From contig CM037792.1 in the NCBI GenBank assembly GCA_021229015.1, positions 4,965,876-5,029,875 on the forward strand: a stretch of DNA of 64,000 nucleotides, in the 5' to 3' direction. This document shows, piece after piece, positions 44,240-55,038 of this stretch. The translations under genes were made by a program, and so were the position numbers. Positions within the stretch are counted from its first letter, which is position 1; every line of letters starts with the position of its first letter. The stretch comes from Solen grandis (Eukaryota > Mollusca > Bivalvia > Adapedonta > Solenidae). The notes below the pieces were generated by a model. It had not been told where the DNA came from. It did not search any database and saw nothing but the letters and a program-made list of their open reading frames with translations.

Positions 44240-44374
44240 ATGCCCAAAGTGTACCGCACGCAGAAATCTTCCCTGAAAAATAAAATCAAAAGGCTAGAAT
44301 GTGAAAAAGAAGAGGAGCTAGATCTGCAGCGGAGAGCGGGAGAGAGAAAATTCTATAATGGGGTTGGCAGGTAG
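44240..44374 (+). CDS. Short charged ORF (44 residues), possible coiled coil
   Basis: MPKVYRTQKSSLKNKIKRLE, then CEKEEELDLQRRAGERK, ended by TAG. It is strongly charged, with a helical pattern. It is in the GC-rich insert next to the LINE's 5' junction. I do not recognise it, and it may be chance or the start of a longer lost gene. Confidence 0.2.
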   Translation: MPKVYRTQKSSLKNKIKRLECEKEEELDLQRRAGERKFYNGVGR

Positions 44375-44387
44375 ACTCTCCCCACAT

Positions 44388-44458
44388 ACCCAGCCGTGTA
44401 TATCGAGTGACAGCCCAGCTGCTGTCACCGCTGATGACAGCGATTGACACGGCTGGGT
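44388..44458. repeat. Hairpin-forming inverted repeat
   Basis: ACCCAGCCGTGT (44388-44399) and ACACGGCTGGGT (44447-44458) are exact inverses. Inside, GTGACAGC and GCTGTCAC also pair. Confidence 0.75.
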
Positions 44459-44699
44459 GACACGGGGCCCAGGGGCTGCGGAAACTGGATGGCAGGCAGG
44501 TGTCGGGGCAAGCTGGAAGGCTTCTTATACCTCGAAATTGACCTGCGTGAAATTATTTTCTTGGTTAGCATAGCACAGTCAAGATCTCTCTCTAATTTTG
44601 CAACCATGCCTGATTGCAGTACATGCAGCCAAAACAGCCGTTATCTGCGTATGCAGTACATGCGGTCCGACTGGCTGTTATCTGCGCCCTCCCTGTTAG

Positions 44700-44980
44700 G
44701 GAACAGCTCTCGTTCCCTGGGGTGACTGCACCCGTTTGTGATCTCAGAATTGATGCAGTACATGCGGCCAAACAGACCGTTCACTGGGCAGATTCCCCCG
44801 TTTGTGATCGGCTCTCGATCATAGGGGGCAATCTCGGAATTGATGCAGTCAAACAGGCTGTTATCTGCGCCCTCCCCGTTAGCAAACAGCTCTCGTTCGC
44901 TGTGGTGATTTCCATGTTCGTGATCGGCTCTAGATCATAGGGGCAATAAATAAAGAAGAGGCTAGGAGCGAAAGACATGC
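44700..44980. repeat. Right copy of the repeat shared with 34110-34290
   Basis: GTGATCGGCTCTCGATCATA (about 44805) and GTGATCGGCTCTAGATCATA, then GGCAATAAATAAAGAAGAGG and CTAGGAGCGAAAGACATG (44919-44978). Adjacent phrases GATGCAGTACATGCGG and GATGCAGTCAAACAGG recur at 44750-44860. Confidence 0.7.
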
Positions 44981-45368
44981 ATGCTGGGGGAGTCTCCGAC
45001 AGGTAGAGCGGGCGTCAAAGCCCGTCTCCGGGTGCGATCCCCAGGCCGACCGAACTCCAAATACCGCAGAGAGGGGCCGGGGGTCTTGGGGAGCGAGAGA
45101 GGCATCGGTGGCACGATTTGCGCGGCTAACATGTGCAGTCGATGCAAAACACTGAGAAAAAGACGCGCCGGCCAGGTACGGAAAACCGTACCTTTTGGCG
45201 GCCGGACTTCCCGGTCGAGTCCGACCCCCGGTCTGAAGTTGAAAATCGCCAAAAGTCCATGTGCGCGTAGCCCGGGTCCGTATCTGCCTTAATCAGTCGA
45301 GAGACCGTTGGGATGCAAGACGACACGGGGTGGAGGAGCGGGGTCGGAAATGGATGGTAAGCTGTTGA
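44981..45368. other. GC-rich right flank of the insert; no gene
   Basis: It contains a tRNA-like phrase (CAGGTAGAGCGGGCGTC, then GGGTGCGATCCCC) and the palindrome GGTACGGAAAACCGTACC. Frames here are composition artefacts. Confidence 0.4.
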
Positions 45369-46019
45369 GCTTGTCTATCTGCCGCCAAACACGACCAGTG
45401 TCACACAGCCTATGGACCAGGGGGTCATCAAGAATTTAAACTGTTCTACAGAAAAAAAATCATCGCCAGGAAGATTCGATCCATTGACAGCAACTCTGAC
45501 TTTGTGGTCAGTGTGCTGGATGCACTGAGGATGCTAAATAACGCATGGGAAGAAGTCAAGGCGACAACAATCGCAAACTGTTACAACCATGCTGGGTTCA
45601 AAAATGGAGCAACCAAAACTGAGTCCGATGAAGATCCCGATGACGACATACCTCTATCTAGACTGGTTTCAGTCTTAGGAAACCATTCAGTTGACGAGTA
45701 CGTACAGTTAGATGTGACCCTACCCGCACGTCAGCCAGCTTCTGACTCTGACATCGTAACGGAATTAATCGAGGCGAGAAGACCAGAAGTGGAATCCAGT
45801 GATGAAGAAGAGGACAGCTCTACCCAGCAACCAGTCTCAGTGGCCAGTGCATTGAAAGCATGCGATATATTACGTGCATTCATTGAGAACCAGCAAGAGG
45901 TGAATGAAGTATTGGTTAACTTTACTCGCGTGGAGAGGTTTGTGAAGAAACGGTTTGTCAACAATGCGTGCACAAAGCAGAGAGATATCACAGACTTTTT
46001 CAGCAGAGCAAGCAATTAA
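45369..46019 (+). pseudogene. Tigger-5 transposase, 3' part
   Basis: It begins ELVYLPPNTTSVTQPMDQGV, carrying the third catalytic Asp. After a frame change near 45440 the open frame 45504-46019 runs VSVLDALRMLNNAWEEVKAT, then an acidic tail (SDEDPDDDIPLSRLV), and ends RDITDFFSRASN-stop. The tail is intact, so the damage lies mainly in the 5' part. AATAAA at 46142-46147 may be its poly(A) signal. Confidence 0.75.
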
Positions 46020-46397
46020 GACATTGATAGTTTGTGTTATTTGATACATGTGTCTTTGTATATATATCTTTGTATATTTAGTTATCATTATGTCAGAAAA
46101 ATATAAAGTATAGATGTTTCTTGTTTATTTTAATGTTATATAATAAAGATTGAAAGTTTATATATCTGGTGTTTTAATATCCATCAAAAGATTGATTAAT
46201 TATATAATTTCAGTACAAAATATAAAACTATTGAGTCATTCTTACGTTTTCGTTAATTTCATGGCACCGTATTTAAAATGGACGATCAATCCCAGCCGTA
46301 GACAGGTAAAATTTATATGTCGACATGTTTATATCTCGACATAAAAGTCAGGATTTTTACAATGTCGAGATAACGAGTCTGGACTGTATTTATTAAG

Positions 46398-46618
46398 GAT
46401 GGCATCGCCGGATCATTAGCAAAGCTGGAAAGGCGAACTTACAGTTCTATATTTTGGTTCCTATTCTCAGACATGAGGCTGACCTGGTGCTGATCTAACA
46501 CCAACTTGTGTCGGCAGACCAGGTTCTGAAGGATGCAGGGAGAAATTGACAAACTTTGGCCACAGTATGAGGAGAAGACAATACAGACTTTGGATTTTCT
46601 CAAGGCTGTGAGACATTG
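46398..46618 (+). pseudogene. MULE-2 transposase, following exon, runs into the gap
   Basis: After TTTATTAAG the exon reads (E)GWHRRIISKAGKANLQFYIL, then VPILRHEADLV, matching GWHRRLNNLTGQSPSFYVLV of the first MULE. A TAA interrupts near 46498 and a further frame (MQGEIDKLWPQYEEKTIQTL) continues to the N run. It joins in phase to 32414, so the 14 kb between is an expanded intron. Confidence 0.7.
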
Positions 46619-46718
46619 NNNNNNNNNNNNNNNNNNNNNNNNNNNNNNNNNNNNNNNNNNNNNNNNNNNNNNNNNNNNNNNNNNNNNNNNNNNNNNNNNN
46701 NNNNNNNNNNNNNNNNNN
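46619..46718. other. Assembly gap (100 N)
   Basis: A run of exactly 100 N marks a scaffold join of unknown true size. It lies in the MULE-2 exon, so the rest of that gene may be missing. Confidence 1.
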
Positions 46719-48120
46719 AAGTCAAGACAATATAATCTTCGCTCGCTTCGAGGCTTTGCTTTTTACATATTATGTTTGAAAAAGAAAAACACTTTATGAA
46801 TTAATTACTTGTATTAACTGATCGAAAAAATCATAAAAAATAAAAATATGCAAGTCTTCGATCGTTATTAAAAAGAAACTGGACACATTTAATGTGTATC
46901 TGATGACTTCTCCCTAAACTCGTAGGCCACAGGTTTTCTAATTTGGTTAATGGACCTTGCAAGCAACCTGATTAGATAAACCTCATAAAATAGTTTTTGG
47001 GTGATGTTTTGAGATCTTAAAATATTCAGAATTTAGATACATACCGTCAATGTGAAAAATCAATGAAACCGCATTTTAATAATAAATATTACAGCATCAT
47101 GTAGAAAGTGTAAAAACACCGGACATGTCTAATTTACGGCTCCAGGCCCAATCTGTGGTCCCAGTATGTATAGTGCTTGAAATGGGTAAATTAACTGAAC
47201 ATTGTAGACTATGTTGTAAAGCCTTGTAAACATATATTTTATAATTGATACATATCATTAATACAAAAATAATGTCATACTCCTACGTCACGCTATCAAG
47301 GGTAGCAATAACTATCGGGAAGTATAAATACCGGGAACGGTACCTCAATCCTGTACAAAATAATTGTTTCGTTATCATTGTCCTTGTTGTTGCTGATGAT
47401 GATGCTTTTTCACATTGACATTAACGACGCCTTAGTACCTTACTGTCTTACGATCATGCATCTTGCAAGTACTAACTCTTCTAGCAATTATATAAGAAAA
47501 GAATTACCTGTACTAAAATGTATATTTATTGATCTATAGATTAGTCAATTTGCGGCATCTCAATAATTAAAATATTTTCTGTACTTTTTGTTCTGTGTTT
47601 CTGAATAATATGATAAGTTGTTTTTTTTGCTGTTTTTGGACTTTTGAGAACACACTTAAGAAATTTCTGAACCAAACGGCCTACAGCTGATGATATTTGT
47701 CAAAATGGCATGTATCATTGCATAGTAGAAATATTAGACCAGCTGTTTGTAATTGAAGCATGCACATGTTATTAAAATATTCTGATTGACTTTGTTTTAT
47801 TTAAGTCGTGCTTCAAAAACATGCGCAGCGTCTTTGATGCTTTGTATCAAAATTAGTCTTGTTAACATGTACCTAGCTTGTCGCTCAGCATATATAGGCA
47901 ATATCAGGACTGAGAAAACCAGTGTCAGAAGAAGAAAAAGAAGAAGAAGAAGTAGAAGAAGAAGAAGTGGTATCATGTTACTTGGTTGCGGCGTGATATC
48001 ACAGTAAGGCACCATGTAGACATTTATCTCAAAGAGACAAGGGCACCATTTAATATCCTTATCTTCAGATATCAACTCCATGTGTAATCGTTGCATATCT
48101 TTCCTGACGGATTATAAATA
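46719..48120. other. AT-rich, no gene; (GAA)n tract
   Basis: A degenerate (AAG/AGA)n tract at about 47926-47970 produces a poly-Leu frame on the minus strand that is not a gene. Nothing else is recognised. Confidence 0.5.
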
Positions 48121-48132
48121 CAGTAAAACCGT

Positions 48133-48205
48133 CCCCGTGGTCGAGAGGTTAAAGCGTTTGCATCGGCAGTGGGAAGTATACTTCGATCTCCGACCATGAC
48201 ATAAC
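48133..48205 (+). mobile_element. tRNA-derived SINE head
   Basis: GTCCCCGTGGTCGAGAGGTT, then AAAGCG and TTCGATCTCC give A- and B-box-like sequences about 40 bp apart. The folding is imperfect, so it is a SINE head rather than a working tRNA. Confidence 0.55.
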
Positions 48206-48220
48206 GTCTTTTTAGTTGTG

Positions 48221-48935
48221 TGTGATATGCTGAGATTCAACCAAAGTAGTGAAAACTCAATTTTGAGTAAAAACATAAATATTTACGGGACACAATAATT
48301 GTATGTAGTATAAAAGCACAGAAGAACTATTTTCCCTAGGATGTTGCGTAACTCACATTACCACGCGGAGGAGTATAGTTTCTTTCGAATGCAAAGGTGG
48401 CTCATGCCTTAATTTGGATGGTGGATGTGCAGGTTTCGGTTATTTAGTGGTGTTTCAATGGTTCAATGGAAAGCTTGAATTATGATAAAAACCCGTATAA
48501 CCTCCTTATAATCACATCTTTTATCTCAGATACATCAGAAATATCTCTAGGGGTTGCTCTATAGAATGGCTGATACAGGTGTATATCTGCCATCCGAAGT
48601 TACTAAAGACACAGTATGAAGCCACAGCATCTATAAACAGAAACTGTGTAGTCGCTCGGTTGTACAAATCAAAGCGCTGATAGTGCTGAGAGAACCGAAT
48701 TGTCTCATTTCTTTTGTTTATCACAGTAAATTCAATAAACGGAGGTCAATTTTTCGCACAATGCCAATAACCTCGCGTTAACGTTGCGTTAACATGGTCA
48801 TTAGATGAACGTACAATTTGTTTCAACAGACTGATAACAATTAGCACATTATCACTCGTACTCGCATATTTGCATCTTGTCAAACCCTCTTGCACTTGAC
48901 ACACACACAACTTCAGTGCCTTCAGCGCTTTGATT
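48221..48935. other. Intergenic, nothing recognised
   Basis: No motif-bearing frame or repeat array was seen. Confidence 0.4.
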
Positions 48936-48939
48936 AAAA

Positions 48940-49115
48940 ATGGTACTGATAACACCCTACTTGGCGCCCAGCATAAAGACACGATAGTTCAAGGACTGGT
49001 TTGACCGGTGTCAGTAAAATGTGACTGGGTGTGGTATCATGTCACATGTCTAAACGTGACACTGCAATGTGGCAGCACTCTATCTGTCTAAAGTAGACAT
49101 ACACTCAGTTCCAAA
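48940..49115 (+). mobile_element. SINE body (headless copy)
   Basis: GGTACTGATAACACC, then AAGGACTGGTTTGACCGGTG, AATGTGACTGGGTGTGGTAT and GTGGCAGCACT. It matches the body of the SINE at 56955-57240, without the tRNA head. Confidence 0.65.
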
Positions 49116-49181
49116 AGACAGTGTGCACTTTTTAATTTTCAAATATTTAAAAATATCATAACATATCAGTTTCATTTTTTG

Positions 49182-49291
49182 CACACATATATCTCGTGTG
49201 TATTTGCCATCGATCTAGTTCAATATTTACTACCTGGAATGAAAGATTTTGGACTAGATCGTTGATAAATACACACGAAATATAGTGTGTG
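49182..49291. repeat. Foldback with ~42-bp arms
   Basis: CACACATATATCTCGTGTGT..CGATCTAGTTCAA and the inverse TTGGACTAGATCG..ACACACGAAATATAGTGTG are separated by about 25 bp. A small MITE-like hairpin. Confidence 0.65.
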
Positions 49292-50434
49292 AAAACATGC
49301 AATACCGTAACGGACGGTATTGAAACTATATTTAGAAATATAAAACCTATATTCAGATTTTTTATTTTCATTTGCAGTCACTTGGCTGATCACATCCACT
49401 TTACACGCATGTTCTAACTTCTTCGACTAATCTAACGAAATCGCTATCCTGGGCTGGTGAAGACATGTGGCAGAACGTGTCATTTGGTACCGCAAGCACC
49501 TGCATCGGGGATATCGTGTTATAAATCAAACCGATTTCGCTGAAGTTTACCAATATTAACGAGGAAGAGTAGATTACTTTTTTAAATTTCTGCCGAGCAC
49601 TGTGAACGAGCTGCTTTAAAAATATAAAGATTTGATATTAACACTGTTCTTACGTTCTATTGTTCACATATTCTCCTAAGAAATCACTAAGAATCACTGA
49701 TATAACAAAATAATATTTAATGTTACATTTCACGATATTTTGTAAGTGTTGGTGTAATGTCCAACAACCACAAAAAAAAAAAACAAAAAAAAAAAAAACG
49801 GGGGGGGGGGGGGGGGGGGGGGTAACCTTGAATGTTGTAATTGTAAATAATGCAATCAACAAGTTTAATTCAGCGAACATTATTCGTGGCGCGATTATAA
49901 TAAAACAGCTGGGGAAATACATGAAACTTTAAAGCTTTAAAGTCTAATCAGTACCACTCCTCCCAAAATAACTATAAGTGAATCAAAACGAGAAGAGTTC
50001 GCTTAAGGTATACGCACTATAAAAGCCACCAATTTCATCAAAGCCATGCATATAATTTCACAATATAAGCTTTTCAAATGACAAACAATGGATACCTTAA
50101 TGAAAAATTGTCATGGTTATGACATTTGGCAGAAGTTTTTTTTATTACCTCTTCTTGATAATTTTATTTTCATGAGTTACCCCCCACACACTGAAAACTA
50201 AAATAAGTGACGGCAAAGTTTAGATTTTTTCTGAGTTGAAAAATAGCTGAGTTACAGCTAAATCGCAGGAATCAAAAGCGTGTCCTTTTGTACACATCAT
50301 GATCACGCGGTAACTCAGTGTGGCAGTGATTGATACGGAGCTAATGCCACGTGCAGGCTATCTCTCCGTTGTAAGCCATCATATATTGTCTGCAAAAACA
50401 GGCGTTTGAGACGCTCAATTGCTATAATTCACGA
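49292..50434. other. Non-coding, with a poly(A)-poly(G) run
   Basis: Two A tracts are followed by C and about 22 G at 49770-49822. Frames across it are artefacts. Nothing else is recognised. Confidence 0.5.
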
Positions 50435-50745
50435 TGCATAACCATATCAGCGGTCTCTCTGCAGAAGTCGCTATGTTGGCAGGTGTGCATCTCTGCGTTC
50501 GTAAAGGTCATTCTCTGCCATAAACAAAATTCGCGATGAACTGAGGGCCAAGAAAAAGACAAGTGGTCACTTTAAGCAGGTGGGTTGCTCAAATTTAAGT
50601 ATTGCACGGAACATAAGAGTATCTTTGCTGTGTATATATGCTTGTCCATTTCAACATTTCAATTGGCCAATATTTATATAAATTTCTTGAAAACTCTATA
50701 CTTTCGGTTTTGTTGGTGCGCAGGAGGTCTCTCTACACACCTCTT
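50435..50745. repeat. Repeat, inverse copy of 58145-58600
   Basis: GCATAACCATATCAGCGGTC, TCTCTGCAGAAGTCGCTAT, GTGTGCATCTCTGCGTTCGT, TTGCACGGAACATAA and TTTCGGTTTTGTTGGTGCGC all recur, inverted and in order, in the second copy. Confidence 0.75.
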
Positions 50746-52020
50746 TTTGAAGCACAGGCATGCTCTCTGCTGTTTATCGTTGTGATAAAGCACGCCGTTC
50801 ATTCCCTCCAGTGTAAGAAGGATAGATTGTCAGTTCAGTGGCGAAATGTGTCAACAAATTATTTCACATTCGATTAGAATTAACACTTTGTAGCTGCAAT
50901 CAGTCTTGAAATATATTTTTTGGTATAAAAGTTTTTTTTCTCGCATGGATATTGTTAACTCATGGTGAAATAAAACTTAAAGGTCGGGGCCCTCGCTTTG
51001 CTACGGCAACTGAAAATTGATATTAAAGTAAGTGAATATTTATTTTCTGAAATAGTCAGGGTTTTTTTTCGTGCGCATTTAGGATTAAGCGATTCATTAG
51101 AATATGAGAATTATTGTAATAACTAGTACTCTAGATGGAAATTATATTTAATATTTTATCGACAAAATGATTTAAGATTGTAAAAAAAAGGAACACATAC
51201 ATATTGTAATAGATTTGTATCTGACAACGAAAACACTACAAAATACCACTGGCACTTGAACCGCAGAATTACGATTTTTGTGCCTCTATACTGTACAAGT
51301 ACAAAAGTGCTGCCTCAGGCAGCACACTGAAATAAGCACGGCGACAAAGAAAAAATTGTCTGATAATAAAATTTATGTGGGTTAACAGGAAAACATTTTT
51401 TTACACAACTTTTATTGAGACGTGAACTTGTTTACATAAGTTTATATATTTAATTACATAAATAAAAAACAAGTTCCAAGACTTGAAGTGAATCTTATAT
51501 CTTAAAGCCTAATATACATATTTAGAGGACGCAAAAAAAAATTCTATGCAAAAAAGAAAATTGTGCAGCCAGACCAGGACTGTAATCCGACACCACTTAT
51601 AAAAGTCTCCCACTGATAACGGTTACATATTCGCTGCAAATATGGAATTTGTTGCAGAATAACAGAGATGAAATTGATAGTGATCCTGATAAACAAAAAG
51701 GTAGTATATACATTGGAGATACTATAATGATCACTTGTTTCGTGCAAAATAACTAAGAGAGAAAAAATGTGCAGCCAGACCAAGACTTCAGCCTGGGACC
51801 CCTAAAGGGTGATTGTTCTACTGGTTAAGTTCTCTGACTGATAAGTGTTACTTATTGGCACTACATAACTTAGTTTAAAAAATGGTTGGTGATTGGAAGG
51901 TTTTATAAAGTTTTACAGTGGTAAAAGATTAAACATTGTAAAAGAAAATCTTATTTTTGTGTAATTTTTTCAAGAAATAATTTTAAGATACAGCATGAAA
52001 AAATTAGGAATGCATAATTA
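50746..52020. other. AT-rich, no gene; a diverged ~170-bp repeat pair
   Basis: GTGCAGCCAGACCAGGACTGT (about 51565) and GTGCAGCCAGACCAAGACTT (about 51769) mark a weak repeat. No coding sequence is recognised. Confidence 0.4.
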
Positions 52021-52029
52021 TGTCAAAAT

Positions 52030-53625
52030 CCAAGACAGAGTTATGTACTCTTGACATGTACAAACAGAGGTCATGGTCATAAACAGGTGTTTAAAGTTTC
52101 AAAGCAATACCTCAAAGGGTTAAGTGAAAAAAAATGAGGTGGTGTGAAAACTTTAAGGGGGGGGGGGATAATTTTTAAATTCATACAGTCTGACCTCCAA
52201 CACAGGCATGCAATTTCATGTGTGAACTATAAGGGGCATCCATGGAAAGAAGTTGGAGATAAAAGCAATGTTAAACAAATTTTAACATTTTAAGTACAAA
52301 AATATTTAAGAGTTACTGTTCAAGTAACTACTTGGACATACATTCCTGTTTCTACTGGTTTGTCTGATGAGGATAAACACGTCTGAAATTTCATAGACAT
52401 CTTTTGAGTAAAACTGGAGATAATAGCAATGTTAAACAGACGTTTTACATAAACTTTCCAAAAAGGGCCATAAATATGCAAAAATATTTGGAACAGTTAC
52501 TGTTCCTGTTTCTACTGGTTTGTCTGATGAGGATAAACACATGTATTAAGTTTGAGAGACATCCATTGAGTAAAACTGGAGATAATAGCAATGTTAAACA
52601 AAAGTTTAACATTAATTCTAAGTCCAAAAAGGGCCATAAATATGCAAAAATAATTGGAAGAGTTACTGTTCTTGTTTCTACTGGTTGGTCTGATGATGAT
52701 AAACACATGTTTGAAGTTTGCGGGACATCAGTTTAGTAATAGTGCAGATAATGGCAACATTAAACAAAACCTTAACAATTCTTTTGATGTTGTTAACATT
52801 TTTTACAAAGAGTTCCATGTCATTGGTACTTTAAATGACATGAAAGTAAAGGGCCATTCTCCAAAATTTATTATAACATGCTTTACAATTTGTCAATACA
52901 TTAAGCATATATCATCAGCCTATCTTAAATAAGATCAAAGTAATACTGTGGATATAATTTTCCAAAAAGAGCAAATACTCTGAAGAATCCTTGGAATTTT
53001 TTTGCAACATCAGATATTTTAAGGAAATGCCTCCATGATAAAAATCAAGCTATTATAATTAAAAAAAGCAGGTTCTAATAGAAAAATCTGCTCGCGACAC
53101 ATCGTCTCCAAGTCAATGATACATGTACCAAATATCATCAGCTAAATTTAAATGTAAAGAGAATTGCTCTGGAAAGGGAAGACAATTTTTTAACAATGGC
53201 CAATAACTAAGAAAAAGGGGCAATAGAGGGCAGAGTACAATACACCTAATTATAACATTTAGGCCACTTGATTTGACCTGGTTACCTTCAGCAGTAACCA
53301 ATGTCAAATATTGGGTACAATAAGTGTTCAAAGTTTTTATACAGATTATAATTAATAGAAATAAGTCAAACATCTTGAGGCCTCATTTTCCAGAATTGCA
53401 GGAAAGAACCATGAGATTATCATTAGGTAAAAAGTATTTCTGAACACTAGCTCCAGGAGAAAGATTTTGAATTTAAGTACATTTCTTAAGGAACAGCTTT
53501 TTAAAAAATTTCAAAATCAAATTTTGTAAAGGGTTTCAGAAGATATATCTATTAAAGCAAATTGTTGCCATCAGAAGATGGGACACAAGGTGACCAGAAT
53601 AGCTCACCTTCAGCTTGATGTGCTA
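52030..53625 (+). mobile_element. Non-autonomous element with ~165-bp tandem units
   Basis: GTTTCTACTGGTTTGTCTGA, then TGAGGATAAACAC recurs at about 52349, 52509 and (GGTTGGTCTGATGATGA) 52674, with GGAGATAATAGCAATGTTAA and AAAAAGGGCCATAAATATGC between. The end GGTGACCAGAATAGCTCACC lies at about 53590-53610. It includes the 53126-53431 block found again at the window's right edge. Confidence 0.6.
53126..53431. repeat. Block duplicated at 63691-64000
   Basis: The text from TACCAAATATCATCAGCTAA to ATTATCATTAGGTAAAA is almost identical to 63691-64000, in the same orientation, with a few substitutions and a small TTTT insertion. Confidence 0.9.
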
Positions 53626-54365
53626 TGTTGAACTAAGAACGGTTATGATCAGGATACATCGTTTCAAGTTATTGATTCATATTCCAAAAATTGAATGTAG
53701 GATTGTGGGATTGTGTTATTTCAATAATTTTAAGAAGCAGTTTTGGTCCATGCAAAAAGAAAAAAAAGAAAGAAATTAAACTGATTTCTTACACTTTAGA
53801 AAGGATGACTGACAATCTGGAATGGCAATCTCCCATATTTTCTCCTTAATAAACAAATCTATAAGTTCAATACTTTTTTTTCAGAGTTTCTTCTTACATT
53901 TCAGAGCATGATATTAAATAGTATTTGCTATAAGAACATTCATGAGAAACTTTTTAATCACTAGGTCAATAAATAAGGGAGTTTTAGACCTTCTGAACTT
54001 TTAGTTAAAGAGAAAACTGAGTTGAAATGTTGTGAAATGCAAGCAAGGTCATATTTTTATGAGGGTAAAATTAAAACACAACAAATCATCAAAAATAAAA
54101 CTAAAAGTAAAAGAGAAAATATAGTATAATGGGTGTGTCAGTGATTGTTGTGCATCCGTTCATTGGCCGACAGGCACATGTTATATACAGACCATTTCAC
54201 TCTGAAATGAGACATTCACTAAGTCAAGAAGTCCTCTCTGACTGTCACCAATTCAATGTTGGTATAACATTCCACCCCTGATGAAATGGTAAATTGGTTG
54301 TTTGAGGTGTTGTTAACTGCTGCTGAGGTGAACAGAATGCTGAATTTTGGCTTAAAAACTGGATA
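53626..54365. other. AT-rich, nothing recognised
   Basis: No motif-bearing frame was seen. Confidence 0.4.
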
Positions 54366-54493
54366 TAGCTGCCCCTGGCCTTTCTTAAACGCTTATGTAG
54401 CTGCCCCTGGCCTTTCTTAAACGCTATGTAGCTGCCCCTGGCCTTTCTTAAACGCTTATGTAGCTGCCCCTGGCCTTTCTTAAGCGCTTATGT
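54366..54493. repeat. 32-bp minisatellite, four units
   Basis: TAGCTGCCCCTGGCCTTTCT, then TAAACGCTTATG starts at 54366, 54398, 54429 and 54461. The second unit lacks one base. Confidence 0.9.
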
Positions 54494-54774
54494 ATTGTCA
54501 GTGTCAAATTTACCAAGTTTTCCGCAGCCCCTCCCATTTTCTATTTATTGCAAACCGAAAAAAAGTCAAAAAATGAAGATAATTAGTTGCATATTCATAA
54601 TTTTAAATTTATAGTGTGTGAACATCAGTAATGTATCTGCTTTGGTACTAAAACATATAAATAAGAAAGAGATTCCAGAGATAATGGATTCACATACTGT
54701 ACGATATATATACTCGTATATTACTCACAATAGGGGATAAATATGTGTGTATAATATATATGGGGTGTGCTACC

Positions 54775-54846
54775 GGCTGGGTAGCTCAGTCGGTAGAGCA
54801 TTCGCCCTGTAAGTGAAAGGTCCCAGGTTCAAGTCCCGGTCAGGCT
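54775..54846 (+). tRNA. tRNA-Thr(TGT)-like sequence, probable SINE head or pseudogene
   Basis: GGCTGGGTAGCTCAGTCGGT, then AGAGC gives a D-arm. The anticodon stem TTCGC/GTGAA encloses CCTGTAA (TGT). The T-loop is GGTTCAAGTCC. The acceptor pairing has G-T and G-A mismatches, and position 33 is C instead of the near-universal T. A diverged second copy follows 264 bp downstream, which favours a dispersed tRNA-derived repeat over a working gene. Confidence 0.5.
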
Positions 54847-55038
54847 GTACATATTTTTCACCGTGTGACATAAGGCGCCCAACGTTGGACTGTGACATAA
54901 GTGGCAGGTCTGTCTAATTATACCTACACATGGTTTTATTTACACAATAACTCCTAGAATTCAGGGACAAATTCTAAAATGAAGGGGGATAATGTCAAAG
55001 TACTGATTACCCACAATAGGGAAGAAAGATGTGTATGT

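Larger units (their letters stand above)
34017..45368. mobile_element. 11.35-kb insert in Tigger-5, GC-rich, unclassified
   Basis: The transposase frame is split with GCTTGTCT present on both sides (34009-34016 and 45369-45376). Without the nested LINE (5.1 kb) the insert is about 6.2 kb. It is distinctly GC-rich compared with its surroundings. It carries two SGNH-hydrolase copies on the minus strand, a ~900-bp direct duplication, several minisatellites, and a CGGCTCTAGATCA-containing block near each end. Inverted phrases GTGCGGAAATCCGTACC (about 34028) and GGTACGGAAAACCGTACC (45175) lie toward the ends. No reverse transcriptase, tyrosine recombinase or transposase was recognised in the GC-rich part. 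Exact ends are uncertain. Confidence 0.5.
33104..46386 (+). mobile_element. Tigger-5, pogo-type element expanded to 13.3 kb by nested insertions
   Basis: The left end CAGTTGACATTCGTTATGTC and the right end (inverted) CAGTCCAGACTCGTTATCTC are flanked by TA at 33102-33103 and 46387-46388. TCGACAT motifs fill both sub-terminal regions. Transposase pieces are at 33551-34016 and 45369-46019. The element lies in an intron of MULE-2. Confidence 0.8.

Noticed and set aside
44962..45326. Overlapping ORFs of ~100 codons on both strands
   Set aside because: GC-rich composition artefacts. The two strands give equally long frames and no motif.
47797..48096. Minus-strand ORF with a poly-Leu signal-like segment
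   Set aside because: The Leu run is the translation of a (GAA)n microsatellite.
49650..49932. Gly- or Pro-run ORFs on both strands
   Set aside because: Produced by the poly(A)-poly(G) tract.
52404..52932. ORFs on both strands at 52.4-52.9 kb
   Set aside because: They read through ~165-bp tandem units and repeat their own sequence.
54775..54846. Functional tRNA-Thr gene
   Set aside because: C at position 33, acceptor mismatches and a diverged neighbour copy argue for a repeat.
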